From the NCBI GenBank assembly GCA_018292915.2, contig JACVVK020000494.1:145001-209000 (forward strand): a DNA stretch of 64,000 nt, in the 5' to 3' direction. The first letter of the stretch is position 1; the number at the start of each line of letters is the position of its first letter. The notes below the pieces were generated by a model. It saw only the letters and a program-made list of their open reading frames with translations. It searched no databases and had not been told where the DNA came from. This DNA comes from Batillaria attramentaria. Its lineage: Eukaryota; Mollusca; Gastropoda; Batillariidae. The position numbers and the translations under genes were made by a program. Positions 1 to 12,600 of the stretch are shown piece after piece.

Positions 1-151
1 AAACAGCGTTCAAATTGTGGTCAGTTGCGGACTGAAGACCAGCTAGGCAGCGCTGATAGGGGCTATTTTTAGCGACTTTGCCGATCGACGAGTAGTGCAG
101 GTATGGAAGCGTTAGGGCCTAGAATGTCGTATTTCTCTAAGTATTAGAGGC
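1..151. other. Unannotated left edge
   Basis: No open reading frame, tRNA-like or repeat signal is recognisable in this short stretch before the first inverted-repeat element. Confidence 0.3.
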
Positions 152-446
152 CTGGGCCCGCATGTAAAAGTCGGGGTTACGGATTTTAGCCCAGGGTTAA
201 AGTCTAACCTCGAACTACGCCCACTACCTCTAGGGTTAAATTTTCTGTTGTTTTTATTTTAATCAGGAAGCGGGTCCATTCCACCATGGCGCCTAAGCCG
301 TTAGAGAAGGATTTGTTTTCCTTCATTTTTTTCGCATTCTTTTTCCATTTTTTTTTTTCGGGGGGGGGGGGGGTTCTTTTGTCCTAGTCTGGGTTAGGCC
401 CGTAGCCGTGGGTTAAATTAACCTCGAGTTTTACATGCGGGCCCTG
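152..446. mobile_element. TIR element (MITE-like), copy 1 of the GGGCCCGCATG family
   Basis: The two ends are inverted copies beginning CTGGGCCCGCATGTAAAA on the left and CAGGGCCCGCATGTAAAA on the right strand, with further similarity inward (GGGGTTA / GAGGTTA). The interior has no coding capacity and includes a poly-G run near 360-373. A second, shorter copy lies at 51243-51424 with the same arms and matching internal sequence. That makes this a mobile family rather than a chance palindrome. I see no convincing target duplication, so the exact ends and superfamily are open. Confidence 0.65.
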
Positions 447-509
447 AAAGTCACGGATACGGTGGCAGTGGACAAAAGGAACATCCATGCAACAGCCTTA
501 GAGTTTTGT

Positions 510-959
510 TTTTGGTTTTTTGCTGCCCCAACTCTTTTGCCAGTGTAGTGGGTGGAATCCACGGAGGGCTCGGAAGCTGGGGCAATTTTGGAGATGAGGA
601 TGATGGTAAGATGGAGGTCCGTGCGGTTTGGGACTGCGGGACAGGGCCGCATTCCTCGCTTCCTGTCATAGATATCCCCGGCACTAACCAGGCTCGGGAA
701 CTACGGCACCTTTGGTGCCGGCCGTGTAATTATCCACATCATAAGACGTGTCATACCAAGGGAAGCACCCCCAAAGTCGCACCCGTGAAGTGGGTGAATC
801 TCGGCTGTGTGGCAACAGCTCCCCATTGGGCCCATAGCACACCCGCTCTGGGTAGGATCCGACGTAGGTAGGAAAAATCCCGCTTGCTTCGGCTGGGACT
901 CGAACCCGGGTCTCCCGGTCCATGGTCCGAAGTGCTAACCACTACACTACGGGAGCCTC
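510..959 (-). mobile_element. tRNA-derived SINE, family A, full-length copy
   Basis: Read on the minus strand, it begins with a tRNA-like head. Box A-like GTAGTGTAGTGGTTAGCAC is followed by box B-like GGGTTCGAGTCCC (around 957-890 on the plus strand). A body of about 380 bp shared with 32872-33370 and 9274-9460 follows. It is flanked by a near-perfect 10-bp target duplication, AGAGTTTTGT at 500-509 and AGAGCTTTGT at 960-969. The open frame across 506-871 is SINE body, not a gene. Confidence 0.85.
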
Positions 960-1014
960 AGAGCTTTGTAAGCGCCACTTTTCCCCCTCAGGACTCATAA
1001 CGAGCACAGACACT

Positions 1015-1740
1015 AGTAGAGAGACTTAGCGCGCCTTCCTCACTGAGGAGAGTATGCAAATTCAGCCTCTGACGTCATCACAGCGCACTACCCGGGGTTT
1101 CGTAGTGGCCACCCGTTTAGCGTGCCACCGAATTTCGCAGAGTAAGGAGACAAGGGAGACAACTCCAGTCAGGATGCGAGTCTCTCATCAGACGAAAGCC
1201 AGCGTGGTTACTTGTCAACACAAGCCGTTCACTGATTACATTAATCTGGCTTCGCTGAACACAAAATGTACTCACATCGCATTTTTTAATGAAATCGATC
1301 CCCTATTCTTGTAGTCTTGGACCTCTCTAGGATTTAACCGATTGGTAAAATGTTTTCAAAAATCTCAAGCGAGGCGCACCTTTGTGGCCGCCATATTGGA
1401 TTTGGCAGGCAGGACAGCGCTCGTGGGGTGTCCCAGTAAAATCGAAAAATAAAATATTTAGGATCTTCTCCACCCACTGCTGACTGCGAATTTCATAAAA
1501 TGAAACATCAGTAGACCTATAAGTAATGCGCAAACAACACATTCTACAAGTTTGAGTACATAAAAAGACGTACGAAAATGGCTTCGTAGAATGGGCGATT
1601 CTCACGAAGTTCGCAGAGGGAAAATGGTTTCGGAGAGGAAGCCTCTGGCGGGTGACCCCAAAGCACGCAGGATGTGATGACGTCAGAGGCTGAATTTACA
1701 TACACTCCTCAGTGAGGAAGGCGCGCTAAGTCTCACTACT
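1015..1740. mobile_element. 726-bp TIR element with about 66-bp arms
   Basis: Positions 1015-1082 and 1674-1740 are inverted copies of each other with only a few mismatches. Each carries GAGACTTAGCGCGCCTTCC, then CACTGAGGAG, then CTCTGACGTCATCACA. The interior encodes nothing recognisable. The long arms and AT-poor interior fit a non-autonomous DNA transposon. No clean target duplication is visible, so the superfamily is not assigned. Confidence 0.7.
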
Positions 1741-2246
1741 TTAACCGGGGTGAAAGTCCCATGAGATGGGTTCCTGAGTACTGGGTGATTTGATTTGGAT
1801 CCCCACCAGGCTTTTCATGTGTTTAGTCGTATAGCTGGGTTTGCAATAACAAAACCCTCATTTGGCGTGCCTGCCCACACCTGATGATTGGGTTCATTTC
1901 GCTTCCAGGTACAAGCCAGGGTCGGATTAGGACCCAGGAGGTGGCAAGTGCAAATTGGAGAATCGCCTCCATTCTCTCGTGCATGGTGGCGAGACTAGTT
2001 TAATAAGTTCGTATCTTCGTTAAAGGCCTACGGAACGATTAATCAAACAAGCTAGCTCTGTATCTCACTAGATCTTGTTGCTTTTGTGCTTTGGTGTGAA
2101 GAGGCCGTTATTTTTGTTCAGTTAATTGTATACTGGCAGTTATTAATCTGTACTTAAGGTGTGGCGGAATGAATGTGTTTGAGTCGATTATCAGTGTGTG
2201 AAGTTGACGATGAGGCAAATAAGTTTCTTTGCATTTTACGAAGACC
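1741..2246. other. Unannotated intergenic sequence
   Basis: No coding exon, RNA gene or repeat unit can be recognised here. Confidence 0.3.
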
Positions 2247-2373
2247 AATGATTGATTGATTGATTGATTGATTGACTGACTGACTGACTGACCGATTGAT
2301 TGCATGATTGATTGCATGATTGATTGCATGATTGATTGATTGCTAATTGCATGATTGCATGATTGATTGATTG

Positions 2374-2407
<34 letters not shown>

Positions 2408-2415
2408 CGATCGAG
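2247..2415. repeat. ATTG/GATT tetranucleotide microsatellite
   Basis: Interrupted tandem ATTG units with ACTG and GCATGATTG variants over about 170 bp. Confidence 0.9.
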
Positions 2416-2850
2416 AATAAGTACAGAGATTTATTGAAAAGGGAAAACGAAAACTTTATAAACAGAGCGTTCCCTTCAGTTCAAAACAAAACAAAACAAA
2501 CAAACAAAAACTCTGTGTGAAGAAACATTCTATCATGGTTTTTTGTTGTTGTTGTTGTTGTTTTTTATCTCTGAACAGACAGCCTCACTAACAACTGAAG
2601 TCTGTTTTACATAGACAGACTGACAACTGTATAGCGTTAAGAATAAATCGTCGCGTCCGTGAAAACAGGTACACGTCCACCCGGTAGAGGCAGAATGAGT
2701 GATTATCCCCCGCAGTGTGCGACTGGCGCCCCCGATAACATTACAACTGTTAAGACAAGGTTCCCGGCGGTTTTCATAACAAACTGTCGTGTCTGTGCAT
2801 TCTCTACTCGGCCTTGTTGTTTTGCTGGGAATCAAGTTGGTAGAGTATCG

Positions 2851-2855
<5 letters not shown>
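2416..2855. other. Unannotated intergenic sequence
   Basis: Short A-rich and GTT-repeat tracts only. No supported gene. Confidence 0.3.

Positions 2856-2901
<46 letters not shown>
2856..2901. repeat. (CT)n microsatellite
   Basis: About 23 uninterrupted CT units. Confidence 0.95.
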
Positions 2902-2904
<3 letters not shown>

Positions 2905-2995
2905 ACAGTAGTATTAGCTCATGTAGTGTAGCAACGGCAAGTTTTAAAATTGGTATGTATATGCCTGTAACTTCTACCGTTGTAAAACAAAGGTT

Positions 2996-3265
<270 letters not shown>

Positions 3266-3797
3266 AATACATTTTCCAGCCTGGAAAGATTGGGATATTA
3301 AAAGGTTCAAATCTGTTCCCAAACATTCGTAAGGGTACAAACTAGTACAGGAACAGCTCTACCTATCCCGATGAGTTCGTGGAGATCAAAGATATATAAA
3401 CAAACAAACAAACAAATACTCCGTTTATGACCACAGAGATATAATCACCACTATGACTACAGAGATGGAAAATACCGATCTACTGAGAGGCAAAAGAAAG
3501 TATCCACTTGACAAAAGCAAAAATCACAGTAATACTCAATCAACTGATGCTTTATTCATGTTGCTATTAAATGTTGGACAGATGTCCCCTCTTTGATGTG
3601 ACCCAGTTTTGTGACCTGATTGCTAACCATTAATCTCCTAACTATAGTTTTTGCATGTGCAACTCAGTCACACGTTTTGCCGGAATTTTAGTGATGCGGT
3701 GTTCCCTACGAACTTTCTCCCCCAGAAAACTCCACTCCTGGTACTAGTCTTGCGTTTTGGCTTTTCGGAGTTTCGGAGATGCATTGAAAAAGCAAAG

Positions 3798-3879
<82 letters not shown>

Positions 3880-5090
3880 GGACAATGGAATTCCAAGAAA
3901 ATGTCCATCCTGCCTTGACCTTGTGTGTTGTCCAAAATGCTTTCAACCGAACATGCCAGATATGGCCTTGACTACAGAAGCCCCAGAAGACCTCTCTTCA
4001 TCATCGTTTGTGAGCTAAAGCATCATCTCCAAGGCGTTCTTCCGGAGGCTTATCCAGCCAGTGAATACGAGGACCAGACTCTGGGCATGCACGATCGCTC
4101 CTGGCACCTTGTCCATGTAAGTGGGGTTAACAGTTTGAAAGTCTGCGGCAATTAATGAGCGCGCACTGAAGAAAAGGACAAGGAATTTCTGTATCAGAGC
4201 AATGTTACCGCCCAGCAGTGGCCCTCTTGATCTTCCACCACAGCTCTAGTCAACATGCCTGGGACGACCTTGCAGGCGGAATGCCTGGAGTACCTCCTAT
4301 CCACGTTTCAAACCCCGCGGAGGACCTCTGGTCCACGTTGTTCATGATCTAGAGCATTTCGTCCAGGCATTCCCCCACAACTGCAGCAAACTGTTATTGA
4401 TTCCAAAATAAAGAGCCGATTACAGACGGTTTCTGAATATCTGTCACCGTCTCAGGGTAATTCAATTTTGAATGCGGTGGATATACTCTCTTTTGCCTCT
4501 CAGTATAATAAAAAAAACTTGGGGACGGAGGGGGGGGGGAATAAATTCTAACGACAGGAACAATTAAAACTATAGTAAACTATAGTAATAGCAGCAGCAG
4601 CAGCAGCAGCCGCAGCAGTAGTAGTAGTAGTGTCATTATTATTATTATTATTATTACACCTACCTTTTCGGACACACACGATGATGACAATAAGAAAGAT
4701 GTGGACAGGGCGAGTATGATGCATGTCCACGTGTCACTCCTGCTGTTACGTCACACGATCCACATCCGTCATTCCACAGCAGCAATATCCTGTGATATCA
4801 CCATCACCCCGTGGCGTCACTAGTGTCTTCAGAGTCTCGTCAAAGACCACGGTAAAGTGTTTGGTTTTGTTTTTAATCTTGTCCTCATGGCACAGAATCA
4901 CGAATCGTTCACGGTCAGAACAGCACTTTCAAATCAGAAAACTAATGTAATGCATTTCCATAGACACACTTTATGCCTCCGGCAGGTAGAACAGTCATGC
5001 TTCACAGAGTATGAAAGAGCGTCTTTCTTTAAGAAAACAACACACACACATGTCAGTATATATAAGCCGTGCTCAGTGCTGTCTGCTGTC
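3266..5090. other. Gene-free stretch with simple repeats
   Basis: It contains an (AC)n run at about 3800-3877 and a compound trinucleotide tract at about 4591-4656 (GCA, GTA, ATT units). A poly-G run lies near 4530. No exon with matching splice sites or recognisable protein was found. Confidence 0.5.
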
Positions 5091-6170
5091 TGGCTCCTCG
5101 CTACTCGTCAGGAAAAAGTATCCATCCGAAAGACAGATCTTCAGTTAGCACTACAGAATTTTCTGAACGGTCTGTCTATCAACACAAGTTTGCCGCGGGT
5201 GAAAATGCGTCTTACCCATGTACACGAGGTAACTTAAAGTCTAGCTACTCGCTACCGCACCGACACCCTTGTCAGAAAAAGGTATCCATCCGGCCAAAAG
5301 ACAGGTCATTAGTCACCACTAAAGTACAGCAGCACTATCTAAACGATCTGCCTTTCAGCACTGTTTTTCCGCGTCTGAGAGTGTGACTTTAAAGATCTGC
5401 AATCTCAACAAAAGCCCACGTGTGTTTTAAAAACAATTATGCTGTCACAGTTGCAGAGTTTTCAGCGGCCCTGAAACCCCTATGGAAGCCAAGGGCAGCC
5501 TGATTTCACAGCTCAGTTTGCGTTTTGACACTGAGCGAGAATGACGCAGTGGCAAGTCTTCTCGTGCAGCACACAACACCCTTTAGACACTGTAGCGATG
5601 TGGCTCGCTCACTGACCAAAAGCACAGTGAAGTCACTGTAAAATCACGCTCTAGTTTTATAAGGGTCTCCGAAGCGCTGAAAAATATGCAACCGCTGTGA
5701 CAGCTAAAATTGTGTGCATAATACACAGTCACAGGAGTCGCAATTTAAAAAAACAAAACACAATGTTTGCGGCTTTCTGTTGAGATTGCAGACCTTTAAG
5801 GCATGTTAACACTGGCCATACATTGTACAGTCTATCTGCTCACTACTTATACTTCCACAGAGAAAAAGGCAGGCTGTCCATCCAAAAGAGGAGCTGTCAG
5901 TCAGCACGGAAGTAACGATCTCTCTACACCGGCCATCTATCTTTCAGCACAATTTGCCACTCGTCGGAGCCTAATTCCTACAGACCCTTAAGTACAGCTA
6001 GTTTTCGCTACCAACACCCTCATCACAGAAAAGGTATTCAGTCATCTAAAAAGACAGGTTGTCAGCACTGGACACTCTGGATACGATATGTCTTTCAGCA
6101 CAACTTAGACACTCATCAAAGCTGCATACCTGTCTCCTGCAGATCCCACTCTACTCACACGGGCGATAAC

Positions 6171-6203
<33 letters not shown>

Positions 6204-6430
6204 TGTTCTTGTATGGCGCAGAAAGTCTGCCCAAGAGCCGGAGCACATCAGTTTGTTGTGTATACACTTACAATTCGCTACCAACACATCGTCAGAAAAA
6301 GATATCCAGGCAAAACACGGCTCGTTAGTCAGCACTGAAGTACAATAGCACTCTCTCCGTCCACACGACTGTGGTCTGTCTTTCAACACCATTCGCCTCT
6401 CATCGAAGCCTCATACCTTGTGTACGCTTC
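5090..6430. repeat. Degenerate tandem repeat of about 150 bp
   Basis: At least four diverged copies share the blocks CGCTACC, CAGAAAAAGGTATCCA, AAAGACAGG, a CAGCACT block, and TCTTTCAGCAC. They lie near 5100-5230, 5250-5390, 6005-6120 and 6290-6420. The array is split by the inverted-repeat element at 5393-5795. An (AAT)n run lies at about 6171-6202. Short frames here reflect the repeat and are not genes. Confidence 0.6.
5393..5795. mobile_element. 403-bp TTAA-flanked TIR element
   Basis: The left end AGATCTGCAATCTCAACA and the right end (reverse complement) AGGTCTGCAATCTCAACA are near-identical inverted repeats. They are bounded directly by TTAA at 5389-5392 and TTAA at 5796-5799. TTAA duplication is typical of piggyBac and Kolobok elements. 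This copy has no coding capacity. It sits inside the surrounding 150-bp repeat array. Confidence 0.75.
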
Positions 6431-6936
6431 TCCAGTTTTTCCGGGTTGTCAGCAAAGCAGAGGTCCACAGAAAATATGACTATCTCTGTCAGTGAACCTC
6501 CTGTTTGTACGAGACAAAAGATTTTTGTCTGCCTCAGTACATGTACCTGCTCCTTGGCACAAAGGAGTCTGTAGCGGATGCCAAATACTCCAGGCACACG
6601 GTAAGTCGATTAACTGAAGTAGCACTGACGATGACTGGTCCAATGTTGCAAAGCAATTAAACAGGTAGAAAACCGGCAGTGTGTGAACGGTTGCAGGTAG
6701 GGAGTGTGGCTGTCCGTATGATAAATTCTTAGCCAGCGATACTTGGCAAAAACCGGTCTGGAGTGCCCCCCTTCCCATCCTCTACATTACCCCCCTCACC
6801 CCATCCCGCTGTCCTGTTTACAGCAGCAGGTAGCTCGGAATTAGAGTGAGAAGAGCAAGGTGGAGAAGGAATTAACTCGCGGTGCTGTGTCTGTATATCT
6901 TCTGAAGTGTTTTGTTCTGGTTTAGGCTTTTTCCCA

Positions 6937-7015
<79 letters not shown>

Positions 7016-7592
7016 CTTTAAAAGGAGTAAGATTACTTCTCGTGAAAAGAGATACTTACGTCAACCTACCTTTCTGTTTACTGAATCACGAAATCGGAAA
7101 TAGAGACTTTGTTTGTTTGTTTGTTCATCAGTTTTTATTTCTTGTTGTTGGGTTCCTTTCTTGTATGTGTGTCTTTCTTTCGTTTCGTTGATTGAAAGTG
7201 TTGTTTCAACTGAATGGACAGTTGACTATTTCTAATGTCGGATGAGACTTCCAGCCTCATCGTTTACAGTAGCAACATACCAGTTGTATCCCATCAGTGA
7301 GAATTATGACAGCAACTGATCTTATCGGTTCTTCGCCAGCATGTGCGGCGAGCCTCACAAATGCCACTTACCTGATCTGGCATTCTCTGTGACTAACACT
7401 AAGTAACAGTGACTACCCGCTGAACTGTGTTCCCACTTCCCCAAGGAAAGCCCCTCGGTCGCTTCTAAGACAACTGGCTGCGCGTTACTACATGTCGTGA
7501 TAAGCGAAGGTGTAATTATCAGCCAGATGTACTCAGGCCACGGTTCGTTTCACTGAGTCACTCCCGGGCCGCACTTCTAGTTTCAAGCTGCA
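6431..7592. other. Gene-free stretch with (GT)n
   Basis: It holds a (GT)n microsatellite at about 6941-7014 and otherwise nothing recognisable. Confidence 0.5.
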
Positions 7593-7870
7593 GTGTCGGA
7601 CGGACCCGGGGCACTTCCAGCCTCAAGCTACTTAAACTCCGAGCACTTCCGGCCTCAACCTGCAATGACCCGGGGCACTTCCAGCCTCAAGCTACTTAAA
7701 CTCCGAGCACTTCCGGCCTCAACCTGCAATGACCCGGGGCACTTTCAGCCTCAAGCTGCATTGACCCGGGGCACTTCCAGCCTCAAGCTGCCGACTTAGC
7801 CCCGGGGCGCTTCCAGCCTCAATCTGTTTACATCTGGGACACTTCCAGCCTCATGCTGCTTAGATCCGTG
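7593..7870. repeat. Minisatellite with the core CTTCCAGCCTCAAGCT
   Basis: Seven or more copies of GGGGCACTTCCAGCCTCAAGCT-like units occur. They include a higher-order unit of about 63 bp repeated near 7617-7740, and a variant CTTCCGGCCTCAACCTGCAATGA. The frame across it is repeat-driven. Confidence 0.8.
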
Positions 7871-8932
7871 GGGCACCTCATACTGAGGAGTACCGCGCGG
7901 CGTATTACCGGCACCGGCTTTGTTTCTTTAAACGTGGCTGTTCCAGAATTACTTGACTTGATAGAAGTCAGGGTTTTTTGTTGTTTTTGTTTTTTTTTTG
8001 CTCAGTCGAGAGTCTGCTCAGTGTTGACGTGCTTTGCTGGAAAAAGAGTGACAGCAACACTATAACACACGCCTCGCTTTTCCCTGTCGGTTTAGTCTTC
8101 ATCTGGCTTAGTGCCAGCATGTTCCAAGCGGTACTTGCTGTATACCCTCTCTCTATACCCCTGCGCTGACTTCTTATTCTGTGCCTGTTTTCTTTCCAGC
8201 CCAATCCATGCACCGGTCCACCTTTTCGGCCGAGTGACGCAGTGAAAGTTATGTGTCGTCTGCTGTTCAAAACCTAGCATCATTGTCCGGAATATCCCGT
8301 AGACAGAGTTGTGGTAAGTACGCTGAATGAGCACTTATATAAGTTTCAGTTGTCGAGCAGGACAACCATAACTGCTGATGATTATGATGATGGCAGCGAC
8401 TCAGTTAATGAACATCGGTCAGTCGGTATGCTGTGCCAGTCACGACAGTGTTTGTCAGTGTCAGTCAGTCAGTCAGTGTGCGTGTGTGCCGTGTCAGTGA
8501 GGAGGGGAGGGGAGAGGAGGAGAGGGGGGATGCACCAACGACCAACGCGTTTAGAAAACAGGAAAAAGGCACCTTTATGCGTTTCAAGATCAGTCTGCAG
8601 ACTCCTCCAGTATTTCCACTGACTTCCTCACCCCATTCTGAATTTAGCAATGGCGACAACACAAATCATTCAAAACAGCCACTCCGTTGCTTCATCACCC
8701 GGCGATAACTGCCTGGTGCGGCTTTTGAAGTGGTGCTGTACGCAAACCAGTCTGTCAGTTGCAATTAGATCAGCGGTGATGTGAAACGGGGTTTACCTGG
8801 CAAGGTTTCATAGATGTATCATAGATTCTAGGGAGGAATTCGCCCTCGTGCTAGCTTGTCTTCTCGCCTTCCCACGTAACAACATAGCACTGGGATGTCG
8901 GACGTTGTTTACAGAAATTACGCAGACTTTTT

Positions 8933-8992
<60 letters not shown>

Positions 8993-9260
8993 CCCCCCCC
9001 CCCCACACACACACACTCACTAAACAGGTAGTAGGCTAAATCATAATGTCGACCTGTAGAGGCTCTCTCTCTCTCTCTCTCTTCCACCGTTGCAAGTAAA
9101 GTGTAATTTCAGTTTCACTCTCTCTATCTCGTCCAGTGAATTCACAATTACACGTGTCTCAGGATCAAAGCTGGTAAACTTGAAACAAAATGCGTCAATC
9201 TTGTGTGCACAGCTTAGCCCCCCCCCCCCCCCCCCCCAGCTGACTGTAACAGATTGTCAA
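7871..9260. other. Gene-free stretch upstream of SPO16
   Basis: It contains (GT)n at about 8934-8990 running into poly-C and AC, a short (CT)n near 9063, and poly-C at about 9220-9238. No coding exon was found. The SPO16 transcription start should lie in or just after this stretch, but no promoter motif stands out. Confidence 0.4.
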
Positions 9261-9273
9261 AGTTCACACTGAC

Positions 9274-9460
9274 AATGCGGCCCTGTCCCGCAGTCCCAAA
9301 CCACATGGACCTCCATAGCATCATCTTACTATCATCCTCATCTCCATCATCATGCATAATAAAAATTGTCCCAGCTTCCGAGTCCTCCGTAGGTTCCACC
9401 CATGACCTGGGAGGAACACCACTGGAGCTGGCCAAGAGTTGGGGCAGCCAAAAAAAAAAA
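9274..9460 (+). mobile_element. SINE family A, 5'-truncated copy with perfect target duplication
   Basis: This is the 3' part of the SINE seen at 510-959 and 32872-33370, here on the plus strand and ending in a poly-A tail. It is flanked by a perfect 13-bp duplication, AGTTCACACTGAC at 9261-9273 and 9461-9473. The tRNA-like head is missing, as expected of truncated reverse transcription. Confidence 0.92.
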
Positions 9461-9656
9461 AGTTCACACTGACGAGGGGAAAAACAAACAAAGAAACAAA
9501 ACCTGAGGAAAAATTCAACATCAACACTGACAACAAGACTGCCTGACGAAAAGTGCCTCAGACTGAAGCATTGTCTACACTTCTTGGCAGACTTTGGCTC
9601 TCAGACTTTATTCACAGTATTTTCCTGCCTTTGGGGCTTCAGGACTCTTGCCAGTC

Positions 9657-12600
9657 ATGGAACAACAACAACAACAACAACAACCCTGCCCCATGCCGGT
9701 CATCATTCACCACTCGCTGGTCAAGTCCCCTTTAAGCACGTGCTTGGGTCAACACAACCTCAAGGTAAGAGGTCAGTATCTGTTTTACAGAGTTTCTATA
9801 ACTATCAAACCTAGACTAACTTACTAAAAACACTGCTAGTTTGCTGATCCATTTCTAAAATTTTCATCAAAGGATGGATTGACAGTTTCGAAAGATTGCT
9901 CCCTTAATCGAAGCCATGTCTTCGGAAACAGTGCCTTGACATTTTCAGGTTTATTGGCTCACTTGTGTAACAAAGTGAGTCTATGTAATAGCCCTCCGTC
10001 GTCTGTCTGTGTGTCTGTGTGTCTGTCTGTCTGTGTGTCTGTCTGTGTGTCCGCAGTAAACCTTAACATTGGCCTTTTCTCAGAATCTACAAACAGCAGA
10101 GGCACCAAACTTGGCCTGCTGATAGACAGCCATGAGACCTTTAAAAACATACCATATTGATTGACCTTGACCCAAGGTCAAGGTCACTAAAGCTGTCTGT
10201 TTGCTGGGTTTCATTGGCATTTTCTCAGAATCTAGAAAAGCCAGAGACATCAAACTTTGTATGATTATAGACATTGACAACACCTTTACTGACATACCTG
10301 TATTCAGTGGCTTTGAGTCAAGGTCAAGGCCACACAAGCTGTTTGCGGAAATGCTTCCAAAACCTTAACATTGACATTTTCTCAGAAACAATAAATGGCA
10401 GAAGCACCAAACCTGGCTTGCTGATAGACAGCTATAAGACCTTTCAAAACATACCATATTGACTGACCTTGATCCAAGTTCAAGGTCACCAAAGCTGTTT
10501 GTTTGGAAATTTTACATTGGCATTTTCTCAGAATCTAGAAAAGCCAGAGACATCAAACTTTGCGTGATGATAGACATTGACAACAACTTTACTGATATGC
10601 CTGTATTTAGTGGCTTTGAGTCAAGGTCAAGGCCATACAAGCTGTTTGTGGAAATGCTTCCAAAACCTTAACATTGACATTTTCTCAGAAACAATAAATG
10701 GCAGAAGCACCAAACCTGGCTTGCTGATAGACAGCAGTAAGACCTTCCAAGGCATACTGTTTGAATGACCTTGACTGAAGGTCAAGGTCACTAAATCTGT
10801 CTCGCTGGAAATTTACAATTGCCATTTTCTCAAAATCCAGGGATACGAGAGACATCAAACTTTGTACGGTGATAGACATTGACAAAACCTGTACTGGCAT
10901 ACTTGTATTCAATTTCCCTGAGTCAAGGTCAAGGCCACGCAAAATGTTTTGCGGAGTCCTTAACGTTAGCATTTTCTTGGAAACAACAAACAGCAGAGAC
11001 ACCAAACAAGGCACAATGATAGGCAGCAATGAGACCTATGCAGACATAGCCTTTTGGATGAACTTGACTCAAGGTCAAGGTCAATACAGCTGTCTGTTAT
11101 GAAATTTTACATTACCGTTTGTACAGAAGCTGCAAAAACTAGAGCTATCAAACGTGGCATAAAGATAGTCATTGATAAGCTCTTCACTTACAGATCTCAT
11201 TTGAATGACCTTGACCCAAAGTCAAGGTGATACACGCTGTCCTTGGAAAACTGTTATGTTGCCATTTGCCTTTTTCTTAGGAACTATGAACACAAGAGAC
11301 ATCTTACTTCAGGATAGACAGTGATAGCTTTACAAACAGCTTTACTCTTTTGAATGACCTTGACCCATCTCACAAGTGAGTCAAGGAGGCTTTGCTCCTC
11401 TAGTTTTTATTATCATTATTATCATTAATATTATTGTTGTTGAACTGAAGTTTCTGAGACGTCATCCGCCAGCAGTGTTATCTTCCCCATGTCCAGTGTC
11501 GCTTTCTTCTACCTTCATCTGCACCCCAGCTTGATGGCTCAACTCACCTCTCACAGTGCTACGCGAGTCAGTCTGCTTCAAAGGTGCGTTCTTCTCAGTC
11601 TGTTATTGGTTACAGACCAGTATCATCATTTTCTTGATTTCAGCTTGTCACGTGTTGTGTTTATCGCTGTTTCAAGCTGAGTTCTGCTGACATCCTGAGA
11701 TCAAAAGCGCCGCATAGTAGTTGTAATAGTCAGTGGCGGTGGTGATGGTGGAGGTGGTGGTGGTGGTGGAGGATGGTGGTAGAATTCTATAGCAGAATAC
11801 ACGATTCCACTCGAGAAACCCCGAGGATAAAACCTCGCCTCTTTACTCTGCCGAGTATTGGCAAAGCACAGTGTTTATGACGTCATTTTTTGGGAAACAG
11901 GGAGGGGGGCGATTTCAAGATGAAAGAGATTTACGTAATGGTCTTTTTGCTCAAATGACGTCAGTGCCGGGACTTACTGTTACACGTTTCAGTCATATCA
12001 AACGACACGTGCTTCCCTATTTGTAGTGTCTGGCAAGAAAGGTTGCCAGATCGGCCATGCCATGGCACGCTTTTGTCTGAATTCTGGGGACTCGCCCCTT
12101 TTGATTGACAGGCCGGAGTGGTGTCGTCTATTAGTATGAGTATTATTTTGATCCTCATTCCTGGGTTAGGTGTTGGTTTCTAAACTTAGCAGACAGTCCT
12201 TGCGTGGTAGAAATTCCCCGACCCTTACGTGTCTAGTGATAAACATGCAGACTAGACACACAGACGCACACACGGACATCACTGAAGACAGGAATAACCC
12301 ACCTACTGACTCGGGGACTGAAGGAAGGTCACTTTTTAATGAAGAATATCTATGCAAATATGCTTATAGTCGGTGAAATGAATACCTTTCAAGCTTGATG
12401 GGTCTTCAAGGCGACCTTTGTGAGCCGTGGTAGTACGGTTGTCTTGACGACAATGAGGACTGTCTGTGATCTTTGTCAGTGGGGCCACCACGTCATTCAT
12501 GATCTCAGGGTTAGGTCGTCAGACTGAGGATGTTGAGACAGATGTTACTGACGGTAACCGAGAATGTAAATTATTATATCTCTTACAGCGTGGCCAAATT

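Noticed and set aside
506..871. 121-residue open frame
   Set aside because: It lies entirely in the body of a SINE that recurs at 32872-33370 and 9274-9460.
890..957. tRNA gene candidates at SINE heads (also 32018-32092, 33300-33366, 40150-40222, 47410-47483, 56507-56585)
   Set aside because: Boxes A and B are present, but the acceptor stem does not close and each is fused to a repeated SINE body.
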